NCBI GenBank assembly: GCA_017529425.1 | Contig: JAFXNQ010000015.1 | Coordinates: 1 to 64,000 of the forward strand | Reading direction: 5' to 3' | From: Bacteroidales bacterium | GTDB lineage: Bacteria; Bacteroidota; Bacteroidia; Bacteroidales; UBA932 | Length of the DNA stretch: 64,000 nt | Shown: positions 45,169 to 54,650 of the stretch, piece after piece | How the letters are laid out: every line of letters starts with the position of its first letter | Position numbering within the stretch: the stretch's first letter is position 1 | Notes under the pieces: model-generated | Told to the model about the DNA's origin: nothing | The model's database searches: none | The model's input: the letters and a program-made list of their open reading frames with translations, nothing else | Translations under genes and position numbers: made by a program

Positions 45169-45894
45169 ATATGTATCAGGTTTATTAGCGGGTTGAAAAA
45201 AGGAGCATCTCCTTCTTTACCGCAAATCTACTGAAATATCTTCATTCAGCGACAGCAATACATACTTTTCCGATACTAACTCAAATTTCGCAGCGTCCGC
45301 GAATGAGCCCTATAGTGTAACATAGTGCCACTTTGTCGACGCTGTGAGGCATTTTGCCCTGGCAGCGTCTGCGGAACCCGCTCAAAAGCAGCCTCAGTAC
45401 TGCTTGTCCGACGCTGCGAAAACCGGGTTGCCAATCTGAGTGCAGCAAACCTTGCCGGTCGGCATCTACGTCTGGTAAGGACAGACGAAAAGCTACAACA
45501 CCCCGAATTCTCTCTGGAACGGCAGCAGATTGCCCTCCGGATTGTGGCGCAGCCCTGTGCGATAGCCGTCAAGTATGGCGAAATCAATCAGGCGGAAGCG
45601 TCCCTTGAACTCCCATACAACTAAATAACCTATCTTTGCAATCAGCATCAAGAGCGCCCTTTGAGGGCCGCCAACCGAGCAGCCAGAAGCCACGGTGGCA
45701 AAGAGATGCCCTTTCGCCTTGGTTATTGACCGCATTTGAAAAGAAAAACAGTGTCCCCGACAATACGATGGACACTGACGAGACCCATAGGGGCGAACGG
45801 AATGACACAGCTACTCCGCAGGACACTGTTTCTATTCGCAAATATAATATGAAAAAGCACTAATAACAAAGAAAATAGAATTCGACACACCGTT
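45169..45894. other. Gene-poor interval with inverted-repeat motifs
   Basis: 726 bases with no confident gene. A GCAGCGTC/GACGCTGC motif occurs four times in alternating orientation (45290-45303, 45338-45349, 45362-45376, 45410-45420). A perfect 10-bp inverted repeat AACAGTGTCC/GGACACTGTT (45747-45756, 45821-45830) is separated by 64 bases. A minus-strand open stretch (45493-45735) is described separately. Confidence 0.5.
45493..45735 (-). pseudogene. Possible gene remnant
   Basis: An 80-codon minus-strand frame whose last part reads YLVVWEFKGRFRLIDFAIL and DGYRTGLRHNPEGNLLPF, which looks like the C-terminal helix and tail of a larger protein such as a glycosyltransferase. There is no signal peptide, promoter or upstream domain, so it is probably a decayed 3' fragment. 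Identity is not established. Confidence 0.3.
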
Positions 45895-46557
45895 CTATAA
45901 CCCGTTCAGCAACTGGGTGAACTGGATGCGGATATCGGCCAGGATGCTGCGCCAGTCCTTAAGGTTGCCGTCCAGGTTGTCAGAGACCGCCTTCAGGCAA
46001 TAGAACGGAATGTCATACATCTGGCAGAAACGTGCGGCCGCATAAGCCTCCATATCAAAGAGGTCGTACTTCTGCGAGAGTTCCTTCACCTGCTCCGGAC
46101 TGAAAGTCTGTGTACTCATAAAATAGTCCCCGGAAAAGATGCTGGCGCCTTCTCCCTCAAGCTCAATGCAATCGTGTACCAGTTCGCTGCCGCCGTTGTA
46201 AATCCGGATGCAACGGACGATTGTGCCGATTGGATATCGGGCCGATCCGGCGCTGCCGATATTAAGGACCACCGGAGTCCGTCCTTCAGGCAGAGAATCG
46301 TGCCATTCAACCAGGCTGCTGAACATCCGCATCTTTCCCATTCCCGTGAAAACCACAGGGAAGGGCACCTCAGAAGGAGAAATCTCATCCTTGTCAGCTA
46401 CGAAAAGGACCACATCCCGACCCTTTAATTCTTCCAATAAAGATTTTACCATATATGTACATTCATTAAGATCACAGTCAAGCGATGCTTGTGTCCGCTG
46501 CGCAAAAACAGTAGTGGATACAAGTAAGGCTATGAAAAAGACAGATAACTTACGCAT
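45895..46557 (-). CDS. Exported nucleosidase-like protein (MTA/SAH nucleosidase fold)
   Basis: The 220-residue protein belongs to the nucleoside phosphorylase fold. It has VFTGMGKMRMFSSL, VLNIGSAGSARYPIGTIVRC (core phosphate/base region) and the ribose-binding FDMEAYAAARFCQMYDIPFYCLKAVSDNLDG with the catalytic Asp in VSDN, as in methylthioadenosine/adenosylhomocysteine nucleosidase. Unusually, it starts with a signal peptide (MRKLSVFFIALLVSTTVFAQ), placing it in the periplasm. Single gene on minus; divergent from maf. Confidence 0.8.
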   Translation of the reverse strand: MRKLSVFFIALLVSTTVFAQRTQASLDCDLNECTYMVKSLLEELKGRDVVLFVADKDEISPSEVPFPVVFTGMGKMRMFSSLVEWHDSLPEGRTPVVLNIGSAGSARYPIGTIVRCIRIYNGGSELVHDCIELEGEGASIFSGDYFMSTQTFSPEQVKELSQKYDLFDMEAYAAARFCQMYDIPFYCLKAVSDNLDGNLKDWRSILADIRIQFTQLLNGL

Positions 46558-46689
46558 CAGGCAACATTTGAATTACTATCTGCAGGCCCGCTTCCGGAAG
46601 AGAAGTATGATGGGCCATTCCCGATAAAACTGAATATGACCCTGCTAATATACAAATAATTGAAAGAAACATCCTGAATGGTAATACAT

Positions 46690-46720
46690 ATTGCATAGTC
46701 GGTCAAAAACCGTAACTTCG
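46690..46720 (+). promoter_or_regulatory. Promoter of maf-valS-tat operon
   Basis: TAACTTCG (46713-46720), one base from TAnnTTTG, with ATTG (46690-46693) 19 bases upstream. It is only 6 bases before the maf ATG, predicting a nearly leaderless message. Confidence 0.5.
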
Positions 46721-46726
46721 CACACT

Positions 46727-47311
46727 ATGAATCTGCACGGAAAGAAGGTGATTTTGGCGAGCAATTCGCCCAGGCGCAGGGAACTGCTGGCCGGTCTCAA
46801 CGTAGAGTTTACAGTAGATACCCGCAACAACTTTGAGGAGACTTTCCCCGAGGATATGCCCCACGGCCAGGTGCCCGCCGCGATGTCGCTGGGCAAATCC
46901 AGGGGCTTCTGGCGCGAACTGCAAGAAGGCGAGATACTGGTCACTTCAGATACGATGGTCCTGCTGGACAGTTTGATAATGGGCAAGCCCCACAGCAGGG
47001 AAGAGGCGGTGGAGATGCTCCGCAGCCTGTCAGGACGCACCCACGAGGTAATCACCGCCGTCACAGTGCGTGACAGGAACCATTGCGAAACAGTGTCAGA
47101 TACCACCCTGGTAACTTTCCGCGAACTGACCGATGAAGAGATAGAATATTACATAGATACCTGCAAACCATACGACAAGGCAGGGGCCTACGGGATTCAG
47201 GAGTGGATAGGTTACGCCGCCTGTACCTCGATTTCCGGCTCATTTTATAACGTAATGGGCTTCCCGGTGCACAAAGTTTACGATGAATTGATTAAATTTG
47301 CAGGATATTAG
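46727..47311 (+). CDS. maf: Maf-like nucleotide pyrophosphatase
   Basis: House-cleaning nucleoside-triphosphate pyrophosphatase. The start at 46727 ([21 protein letters not shown]) is the family start; an upstream ATG adds 12 unrelated residues. The 194-residue protein has [10 protein letters not shown], the catalytic [25 protein letters not shown] and a late GAYGIQEW segment. Precedes valS by 11 bases. Confidence 0.92.
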   Translation: MNLHGKKVILASNSPRRRELLAGLNVEFTVDTRNNFEETFPEDMPHGQVPAAMSLGKSRGFWRELQEGEILVTSDTMVLLDSLIMGKPHSREEAVEMLRSLSGRTHEVITAVTVRDRNHCETVSDTTLVTFRELTDEEIEYYIDTCKPYDKAGAYGIQEWIGYAACTSISGSFYNVMGFPVHKVYDELIKFAGY

Positions 47312-47322
47312 CCTTTAGAAAG

Positions 47323-49962
47323 ATGGAGTTAGAAGCAAAATACAACCCGTGTAACGTAGAAGACAAGTGGTACGCATACTGGATGGACCACAACTTTTTT
47401 CATTCAGAACCCGATGGCCGCGAACCATATACTATAGTGATTCCCCCGCCCAATGTGACCGGAATCCTCCATATGGGCCACGTGCTCAACAACACTATAA
47501 ACGATGTTCTGATACGCAAGGCGCGTATGGACGGCAAGAACGCCTGCTGGGTGCCCGGCACCGACCACGCATCCATAGCCACAGAGAATAAGGTCGTCGG
47601 CCGCCTGCGTGAGAAAGGCATCAGGAAAGAAGACATCTCCCGCGAGGAGTTTCTCAAATACGCCTGGGAGTGGAAAGAAGAGCACGGCGGGATTATCCTC
47701 AAACAGCTGCGCAAACTCGGCGCCAGCTGCGACTGGGACCGTACCAGGTTCACGATGGACCCCGAACTGAGCAAGGCCGTGATAAACACCTTCTGCTACT
47801 TCTATGACAAGGGTTATATATACCGCGGTGCCCGTATGGTCAACTGGGACCCCGTTGGCCTGACCGCAGTCAGCGACGAGGAGGTTATCCACCGCGACAC
47901 CCAGAGCAAATTCTATCACCTGCGCTACTTTATAAGCGACGGCAACGGCAACCCCACCGACAAGTTCCTGGTCATTGCAACCACCCGTCCCGAGACCATT
48001 ATGGCCGATGCCGCAATCTGCGTCAATCCCAAGGACGAACGGCACTTCTGGCTGCACGGCAAGAAGGTGCTCATCCCGCTCATCAACAAAGAGATACCTG
48101 TTATCGAGGATGATTATGTGGAGATGGACTTCGGTACCGGATGCCTCAAGGTTACCCCGGCGCACGACGTTAACGACCACGAGATAGGTCTCCGCCACAA
48201 TCTGGAGGTGCTTGATATAATAGACGACCACGGCCGCCTGAACGAGAAGGCTCAGATTCTGGTGGGCGAAGACCGCTTTGAGGCCCGCAAGAAGATAGAG
48301 AAGATGCTGGAAGAGGCCGGGAACCTGGTCAAGACAGAAGACTACGTTTCTCCGATAGGATATTCAGAGCGTACAAACGCTGTTATCGAACCCAAACTCT
48401 CCACCCAGTGGTTCCTCAAGATGGAGGACCTGGCAAAAGAGGCCCTCGCAAGCGTAGAGGGCGGGGACGTGAAACTGATTCCAGACAAATACCGCAATAC
48501 ATACCGCCACTGGATGGAGACGGTGCGTGACTGGTGTATCTCCCGCCAGCTCTGGTGGGGCCAGCGCATACCGGCATACTACCTTCCCGACGGTCGTTAC
48601 GTTGTCGCCCCCGATGCAGAAGCCGCACTGGTCAAGGCGCGCGCCCTGGACGCATCTCTCAAGGCGGAAGATCTCCGTCAGGACGAGGATGTCCTGGACA
48701 CCTGGTTCAGCTCCTGGCTGTGGCCCATCTCCGTGTTTGATGCCGGCAAGCCCGGCCATCCCGAGGCGGAGCCCAATGCCGACCTGGCCTATTATTATCC
48801 TACCAGCGACCTCGTTACAGGTCCCGACATCCTCTTCTTCTGGGTGGCCCGTATGATTATGGCCGGCGATGAATTTATGGGCAAGGTCCCGTTCCATAAC
48901 GTGTTCCTTACCGGTATCGTCCGCGACAAGCTCGGGCGCAAGATGTCCAAGTCGCTGGGCAATTCCCCCGACCCGCTGGATCTGATTGCAAAATATGGCG
49001 CCGATGCCGTGCGCCTTGGAATGATGCTCTGCACCAGCGCCGGCAACGACATCCTCTTTGACGAGAGTCAGGTGGAGCAGGGGCGCAACTTCTGCAACAA
49101 GGTCTGGAACGCCTATCGCCTGGTACAGATGTGGAAGGTGGAAGACAAGCCTGCTGCCGATGTCAATAAGTTGGCTGTCAAATGGTTCCACGAGCGTATG
49201 TGCGAAACCGTAGCCGCGGTTGAAGACCACTATTCAAAATATCGCATCAGCGATGCTATAATGGCTGTATATAAGCTCTTCTGGGACGATTTCTGCGCCT
49301 GGTACCTGGAACTGGTAAAGCCCGCCTACGGCGATTCGATTGACAAGGATACATATCTGTGGACAATCGGCTTCTTTGAGTCGCTGCTCAAGATGCTGCA
49401 TCCGTTCACTCCCTTTATCACAGAGGAACTTTGGCAGAATATCAAGGCGCGCAAAGAGGGGGAGACCATTATGTTCGCAGAGTCCCCCAAGCCGTATCCC
49501 TTCGACGTCAAGGTGATTTCCGACTTCAACGTTGCAGCCGAGGCCGTGACAGAGATCCGTGCCCTCCGTGCAAAGAAGAATATCTCTCCCAAGGAGGCGC
49601 TGCCCCTGATGGCCAAAGGTGCTTTCCCCGAGGCGATGGCCCCCGCAATTGCAAAAATGGCCAATATCTCAGATATCGCCGTCGTAGAGGACTTTGGTGA
49701 TGCGGCAGGAGAGTCTTTCCTGGCTGGCACCGTCCAGTTCTTTGTCCCGCTCGAGGGTATGATAGATGCAGAGGCGGAGAAGGCCAAGATAGTAGCTGAA
49801 ATCGCCCGCTACGAGGGTTTCCTCAAAGGCGTCAACGCCAAGCTGGGCAACGAGCGCTTCGTGGCAAATGCACCCGCTGCAGTTGTAGAGAACGAACGCA
49901 AGAAACAATCTGACGCGACCCAGAAGATAGCAAGTCTAAAGGAGCGTCTTGCAAAACTGTAA
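47323..49962 (+). CDS. valS: Valyl-tRNA synthetase
   Basis: Class I aminoacyl-tRNA synthetase that charges tRNA-Val and edits threonine. The 879-residue protein has the HIGH-type motif [16 protein letters not shown] near residue 45, an editing domain (about 205-355, [16 protein letters not shown]), the KMSKS motif [14 protein letters not shown] near 545, anticodon-binding helices and a C-terminal coiled coil (about 815-879). Full length. Second gene of an operon running to rlmB. Confidence 0.97.
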   Translation: MELEAKYNPCNVEDKWYAYWMDHNFFHSEPDGREPYTIVIPPPNVTGILHMGHVLNNTINDVLIRKARMDGKNACWVPGTDHASIATENKVVGRLREKGIRKEDISREEFLKYAWEWKEEHGGIILKQLRKLGASCDWDRTRFTMDPELSKAVINTFCYFYDKGYIYRGARMVNWDPVGLTAVSDEEVIHRDTQSKFYHLRYFISDGNGNPTDKFLVIATTRPETIMADAAICVNPKDERHFWLHGKKVLIPLINKEIPVIEDDYVEMDFGTGCLKVTPAHDVNDHEIGLRHNLEVLDIIDDHGRLNEKAQILVGEDRFEARKKIEKMLEEAGNLVKTEDYVSPIGYSERTNAVIEPKLSTQWFLKMEDLAKEALASVEGGDVKLIPDKYRNTYRHWMETVRDWCISRQLWWGQRIPAYYLPDGRYVVAPDAEAALVKARALDASLKAEDLRQDEDVLDTWFSSWLWPISVFDAGKPGHPEAEPNADLAYYYPTSDLVTGPDILFFWVARMIMAGDEFMGKVPFHNVFLTGIVRDKLGRKMSKSLGNSPDPLDLIAKYGADAVRLGMMLCTSAGNDILFDESQVEQGRNFCNKVWNAYRLVQMWKVEDKPAADVNKLAVKWFHERMCETVAAVEDHYSKYRISDAIMAVYKLFWDDFCAWYLELVKPAYGDSIDKDTYLWTIGFFESLLKMLHPFTPFITEELWQNIKARKEGETIMFAESPKPYPFDVKVISDFNVAAEAVTEIRALRAKKNISPKEALPLMAKGAFPEAMAPAIAKMANISDIAVVEDFGDAAGESFLAGTVQFFVPLEGMIDAEAEKAKIVAEIARYEGFLKGVNAKLGNERFVANAPAAVVENERKKQSDATQKIASLKERLAKL

Positions 49963-49987
49963 TTATTAATCTTTAACAATAGACATT

Positions 49988-50218
49988 ATGACTGCTTTAT
50001 CATTGTTGATTCTCCCGTTGGGCGTTATCGGTCCCTGGCAATGGGTCATCATCGCGCTTGTTATCATCCTCCTTTTCGGCGGCAAGAAGATTCCCGAGCT
50101 TATGCGTGGTCTGGGCAAAGGCGTCAAGGAGTTCAAGAGCGGTATGAAAGAGGCTGAAAAAGAACTCAACGACATCAAAACCGACATAGACAAAGAGGAA
50201 CCCAAGAAGGTAGAGTAA
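49988..50218 (+). CDS. tatA: Sec-independent translocase protein TatA
   Basis: Pore-forming component of twin-arginine protein export. The 76-residue protein has one N-terminal transmembrane helix (WQWVIIALVIILLFGGKKIPEL, with the conserved FGxKxxPEL hinge), an amphipathic helix (GLGKGVKEFKSGMKEAEKEL) and an acidic tail. It lies 6 bases before tatC, and no tatB is present, so a TatAC-type system is likely. Confidence 0.95.
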   Translation: MTALSLLILPLGVIGPWQWVIIALVIILLFGGKKIPELMRGLGKGVKEFKSGMKEAEKELNDIKTDIDKEEPKKVE

Positions 50219-50224
50219 ATCCAG

Positions 50225-51019
50225 ATGACAGAGGAAGAGAAGCTGGATGAATCTAAGGAGATGAGCTTCTGGGATCACCTGGAAGACTTGCGGCACGGAC
50301 TGTTCCGGGTGGTGCTTGCACTGCTCGCCGCCTTTGTCGTGCTCTTCTTTTTCAAGGATTTCCTGTTTGACACTTTGATTCTGGCGCCCACCAGGCCGGA
50401 CTTCTTTTTCTATAAGCTGTTCGGGATGTCCACGGGGCTGCAGCTGGTAAACATAGAGCTCTCTACACAGTTTATGGTGCATATGAGGGTCACCTTTATG
50501 TGCGCTTTCATAGTGTGCTGCCCGTACGTCCTCTTTGAAATCTGGCGTTTCATCGCCCCAGCCCTCTACAGACACGAGAAGCGTGCCACCCGCAGGGCGT
50601 TTATATTTGCATCGTTCCTGTTCTATCTGGGTATCGCGGTGGGCTATTGTATAATACTGCCGCTGATTGTCAATTTCTTTGACGGCTACAAGGTGAGTGA
50701 GGAAGTTGTGAACACAATCTCCCTTAACTCGTATATCTCCACGGTCAGCTCCACGGTGCTGATGTTTGGCATAGTGTTCGAGATACCGACAATCGTGGCG
50801 GTACTCTCCAGCATCGGCCTGCTCTCCCGCGAGACGCTTGTGGGCGGGTGGAAATATGCGGTGCTCGTAATTGCAGTGCTGGCCGCCGTCATCACTCCGG
50901 CCGACCCGTTCTCGATGCTGATTGCTGCCATCCCTCTGACGTTGCTCTATATCATCAGCATCGCAGTCTGCAAGCCGGCACAGCCTGAGGTAGAGGAGGC
51001 GGCAGAAAGAGGACAATGA
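50225..51019 (+). CDS. tatC: Sec-independent translocase protein TatC
   Basis: Receptor subunit of twin-arginine export. The 264-residue protein has the family start SFWDHLEDLRHGLFRV and six hydrophobic segments, including VCCPYVLFEIWRFIAPALY and FVGGWKYAVLVIAVLAAVITP-like C-terminal helices. Its last four bases overlap the ABC-F gene start (ATGA). Confidence 0.96.
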   Translation: MTEEEKLDESKEMSFWDHLEDLRHGLFRVVLALLAAFVVLFFFKDFLFDTLILAPTRPDFFFYKLFGMSTGLQLVNIELSTQFMVHMRVTFMCAFIVCCPYVLFEIWRFIAPALYRHEKRATRRAFIFASFLFYLGIAVGYCIILPLIVNFFDGYKVSEEVVNTISLNSYISTVSSTVLMFGIVFEIPTIVAVLSSIGLLSRETLVGGWKYAVLVIAVLAAVITPADPFSMLIAAIPLTLLYIISIAVCKPAQPEVEEAAERGQ

Positions 51020-53025
51020 TTTCCCTGACAAATCTTACCGTGGCGTTTGGCGGCACTACGCTGCTGAATGATATCAATTTGCATATCAGTGAGAAAGACC
51101 GCATAGGGCTGACCGGCCGCAACGGTGCGGGCAAATCGACCCTGCTGAAACTGATAGTGGGGGAGCAGCACCCTACCTCCGGACGTGTTGAGGTTCCGCA
51201 ATCGGTCCGGATTGGCTATCTGCCTCAGGTGATGCAGCACCACAAGGGGCGCACGGTGCTGGAGGAGACCATGACCGTGTTCGATGACTTTTTTGCGATG
51301 CACCGCCGTGTGGACGAGATTTCTGCCGAGCTTGCTTCGCGCGAGGATTATGACTCTAAAGAGTATTCGGCACTGATAGTTGAGCTCAATACCCTCAACG
51401 ACCGCCTTGCAATGGCCGACGGCGCATCGCCCGAAGTGGCTGCGGTAAAGACCCTTCGCGGCCTCGGCTTCAGGGACAACGAACTGGGGCGGGCCACCGA
51501 GACCTTCAGCCAGGGGTGGAATATGCGTATAGAACTGGCCAAGATCTTGCTCCGCAAGCCCGATGTCCTGCTGCTGGACGAGCCTACCAACCACCTTGAC
51601 ATAGAGTCCATCCAGTGGCTGGAGGAGTACCTGCAGACATTCAACGGGTCGATGGTACTCATATCCCACGACCGCCGGTTCCTGGACAATACCACAAACC
51701 GCACTGTGGAGATTATGCTGGGGCGCATCCACGACTATAAGGTGCCCTACAGCAAATATCTGGTGCTGCGTAAAGAGCGCATAGAGCAGCAGAAGGCCGC
51801 CTATGAGAACCAGCAGCGCACCATAGAGAAGACAGAGAAGTTTATTGAGCAGTTCCGCTACAAACCCACCAAGAGCAATCAGGTCCAGAGCCGCATCAAG
51901 GCTTTGGAGAGGATGGACCGCATAGAGCTGGAGGTGGAGGACAACAGCACCCTGAGCGTCAAATTCCCGCCTGCCCCGCGCAGCGGAGACGTTGCATTCA
52001 AGGTAAACGACGCGACCATAAGCTATCCCGATGCCCCTCATAAGATAATCCTCTCCGATGCAAATATCGAGATAAAGAGGGGGGAGAAGGTGGCTTTTGT
52101 GGGACGCAACGGTGAGGGCAAGACCACTATGATGAAGACCCTGATGGGGGCGCTGACTCCCGTCAAGGGTTCAGCTACGGTGGGGTATAATGTAAAGATT
52201 GGCTATTATGCCCAGAATCAGGAGGATGTCCTGGACCGGAACGATACCGTGTATGATACTCTCGACAAGATTGCGGTCGGCGATGTCCGCTTCCGCCTGC
52301 GCGACATACTGGGAGCATTCCTTTTCCGCGGAGAGGACATAGACAAGAAGGTGGCGGTGCTTTCCGGAGGCGAACGAGCCCGTTTGAGTATGGCCAGGCT
52401 GATGCTTGAACCCTACAACTTGCTGGCTCTTGACGAGCCTACCAACCATATGGATATCCGCAGCAAGGATGTGTTGAAGCAGGCCCTTGCAAAATACGAC
52501 GGTACCCTTATAGTCGTGAGCCACGACCGTGACTTTTTGAGCGGACTGGTAAGCAAGATATACGAGTTTGGCGACGGCAGGGTGCGTGAACATCTGGGCG
52601 GAGTGGATGATTTCTTGCACCGCAAGAAGATTGAGAGTTTTGACGCCCTGGAGCGGAAGGCTCCCGCTGCGGCCGCAGGTGACAGGCGGCAGAGCGGCGG
52701 TGAAGTGCGTAAATCTGGGGGTGAAGAGCCTTCTGACGTGGCTCTCAAGGGCGACAATGGCCGCTCCCGGCCCGAGCATGCATCCGCCTCGCAGATGGAC
52801 CGTGAAACCCGCCGTGAGATGGCACGGCTCAAGAACCGCCTGTCAAATCTGGAGAAGGCCATAGCAGAGATTGAAGGCAAGATGGCCGAAATAGAGAAAG
52901 TGCTCTCTTCTCCGGGTGAAGGCGATGACATAATGGAACTTACCCGCAACTATCTTGAGCATAAGCGCGAGCTGGACATCAAGATGGAAGAGTGGGCTTC
53001 ACTGGCAGAAAAATTAGATCAGTAA
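51016..53025 (+). CDS. ABC-F family ATPase (Uup/YdiF-like)
   Basis: The 669-residue soluble protein has two ABC domains and no membrane segments. Walker A motifs are GRNGAGKSTLLKL (near 36) and GRNGEGKTTMMKT (near 364). The first signature is TFSQGWNMRIELAKILL, the second VLSGGERARLSMARLML. Between them is a charged linker (near 250-300, KPTKSNQVQSRIKALERMDR). The C-terminus is an Arg/Ser-rich stretch and a coiled coil (about 590-665), as in Uup-type members that act on ribosomes or DNA. Coupled to tatC (4-base overlap) and rlmB (1-base overlap). Confidence 0.9.
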   Translation: MISLTNLTVAFGGTTLLNDINLHISEKDRIGLTGRNGAGKSTLLKLIVGEQHPTSGRVEVPQSVRIGYLPQVMQHHKGRTVLEETMTVFDDFFAMHRRVDEISAELASREDYDSKEYSALIVELNTLNDRLAMADGASPEVAAVKTLRGLGFRDNELGRATETFSQGWNMRIELAKILLRKPDVLLLDEPTNHLDIESIQWLEEYLQTFNGSMVLISHDRRFLDNTTNRTVEIMLGRIHDYKVPYSKYLVLRKERIEQQKAAYENQQRTIEKTEKFIEQFRYKPTKSNQVQSRIKALERMDRIELEVEDNSTLSVKFPPAPRSGDVAFKVNDATISYPDAPHKIILSDANIEIKRGEKVAFVGRNGEGKTTMMKTLMGALTPVKGSATVGYNVKIGYYAQNQEDVLDRNDTVYDTLDKIAVGDVRFRLRDILGAFLFRGEDIDKKVAVLSGGERARLSMARLMLEPYNLLALDEPTNHMDIRSKDVLKQALAKYDGTLIVVSHDRDFLSGLVSKIYEFGDGRVREHLGGVDDFLHRKKIESFDALERKAPAAAAGDRRQSGGEVRKSGGEEPSDVALKGDNGRSRPEHASASQMDRETRREMARLKNRLSNLEKAIAEIEGKMAEIEKVLSSPGEGDDIMELTRNYLEHKRELDIKMEEWASLAEKLDQ

Positions 53026-53759
53026 TGAGCAATTACATTTATGGTATCCACCCCGTTATGGAGGCTCTCTCATCGGGGAAGAAAATTGAAAAAGTGCTTC
53101 TCAGACAAGGTTTCGAAGGGCCGCAGTCGCGCGCCCTTACAGCCCTTCTGAAAGAGAAGGAGGTCCCCTACAGCTGGGTGCCCGCCCAGAAACTGAATTC
53201 TATGGTCAACGGAGCGCATCAGGGGGTGGTTGCCTATATCTCGCAGGTGGATTATGTGCCGTTCGAGGAGATGGTGGAGAATGCACTCAACCATAAGGCT
53301 TCGCCGCTGTTCATAATTCTTGACGGGGTGAGTGACGTCCGTAACCTGGGGGCAGTCGCCCGTACTGCGGAGTGCGCCGGCTTTGACGGTATAATAGTTC
53401 CCGCAAAAGGTACCGCCGCCATCAACGACGATGCCGTAAAATCCAGTGCCGGTGCGCTTCTGAGAATCCCGGTGGCCAAGGTAGCCAATCTCAAGATACC
53501 CGTCTACTATATGCTTGAGTCTGGCTTCCAGATGGTTGCAGCTACAGAGAAGGGGGCGGATTATATCTATGACATCAATCTCAAGAAGCCCACTGCAATC
53601 GTAATGGGGAGCGAAGGCCGCGGCATATCACCCTCGGTGCTGGACCTGTGTGACATACAGGCCAAAATACCTATGGCAGGTGCCATAGGCTCCTTGAACG
53701 TATCTGTGGCGGCTGCGATCTTTATGTTTGAGGCGGTCCGCCAGCGGGAAAGCCGTTAG
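53025..53759 (+). CDS. rlmB: 23S rRNA (guanosine-2'-O)-methyltransferase RlmB-like
   Basis: SpoU-family knotted methyltransferase. The start at 53025 (TAATG overlap with the ABC-F stop) gives SNYIYGIHPVMEAL and a 244-residue protein. It has an N-terminal substrate-binding domain, then the SPOUT motifs: LDGVSDVRNLGAVARTAECAG, VMGSEGRGISPSV and SLNVSVAAAIFMFEAVRQ. Last gene of the operon; its end overlaps the convergent DUF2807 gene by 4 bases. Confidence 0.92.
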   Translation: MSNYIYGIHPVMEALSSGKKIEKVLLRQGFEGPQSRALTALLKEKEVPYSWVPAQKLNSMVNGAHQGVVAYISQVDYVPFEEMVENALNHKASPLFIILDGVSDVRNLGAVARTAECAGFDGIIVPAKGTAAINDDAVKSSAGALLRIPVAKVANLKIPVYYMLESGFQMVAATEKGADYIYDINLKKPTAIVMGSEGRGISPSVLDLCDIQAKIPMAGAIGSLNVSVAAAIFMFEAVRQRESR

Positions 53760-54586
53760 TTTATCTTCTTGAAACTTGATGCCCGGCTGATGCTGGGTGT
53801 CACTTTGAGAGCATCGTTCTTAGAGCGGTAGTGGCAGGTGCTGGCTCCTGTAAGGTCCACATCCAGTGACTCTTGAGCTTCAATAGTGGCTTTTGAGGCT
53901 CCCTTGCACTTTATGACTGCATCATTAACCTTCAAAGCAGAGCCTTCCATATAAGAGGATCCTGTGCAAATTGCATTTATGCTCTCGGCTTTGCCGACGA
54001 AGGTAGCTTTTGAGGTGCCGGATGTTTTGAGGGTGATATCATCTGCCTCTGAGCTGAAAGTGGCTGCGCTCGCACCGGAAATGTCAGCGTCAAGTGATAT
54101 AAAATCACCTATTACACTGCATTTGGATGCATCCGAAATCTCCGCTTTGAGGGCAGCGCCGCTGATGCGCAGTTTTTCTGCCTTGCTGGCTCCGCTCAGG
54201 TTGAGGGTGAACTGTTCCACCGGGGTGACCCATTCATCATCACTGGTAACACTGGCAGTTCCGGTGAGATATAACCTCGTGATAGATGGGACTGTTATGG
54301 TTATATCCATGGTTTTCCGGGTAAGGTTCTTAAGGCTGGGTGGTAGTTCTTTCATGCGGACGTATAGCACTGTACCCACGATACTTACATCCAGATAATC
54401 ATCATAATATGTGTCAATGGTTACAGTGGCGGAGTAATCGTCGCCCTTAATCAGGGTGGCGTCAAATGAGTTGCTTATGTTGATTCCGTCAAATTCTTTC
54501 AAGTTGTTGAAACTACGGGTAATAGTCCCTGCATTTGCAGTAAATGCCAGCAGAGAAACAGCAAGGATGAGCAGAGCCTTTTTCAT
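53756..54586 (-). CDS. DUF2807 (head GIN) exported protein
   Basis: The 276-residue protein has a signal peptide (MKKALLILAVSLLAFTANA) and the DUF2807 start FNNLKEFDGINISNSFDATL. The rest is a beta-helix-like series of strands with repeated SGASKA, SGASAA and TGAST units (GASKAEKL, SGASAATF, GASKATIE). This family is common in Bacteroidetes envelopes and its function is unknown. Stop codon overlaps that of rlmB. Confidence 0.85.
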   Translation of the reverse strand: MKKALLILAVSLLAFTANAGTITRSFNNLKEFDGINISNSFDATLIKGDDYSATVTIDTYYDDYLDVSIVGTVLYVRMKELPPSLKNLTRKTMDITITVPSITRLYLTGTASVTSDDEWVTPVEQFTLNLSGASKAEKLRISGAALKAEISDASKCSVIGDFISLDADISGASAATFSSEADDITLKTSGTSKATFVGKAESINAICTGSSYMEGSALKVNDAVIKCKGASKATIEAQESLDVDLTGASTCHYRSKNDALKVTPSISRASSFKKIN

Positions 54587-54619
54587 ATTTGTCTCGTTTT
54601 AAAACTCATGTAAATATAT

Positions 54620-54627
54620 TACTTTTG
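54620..54627 (+). promoter_or_regulatory. Promoter -7 box of the 54651 gene
   Basis: TACTTTTG is an exact TAnnTTTG match, 23 bases before the ATG. Confidence 0.55.
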
Positions 54628-54650
54628 CAGTACAACAAAAATCGTGCAGC

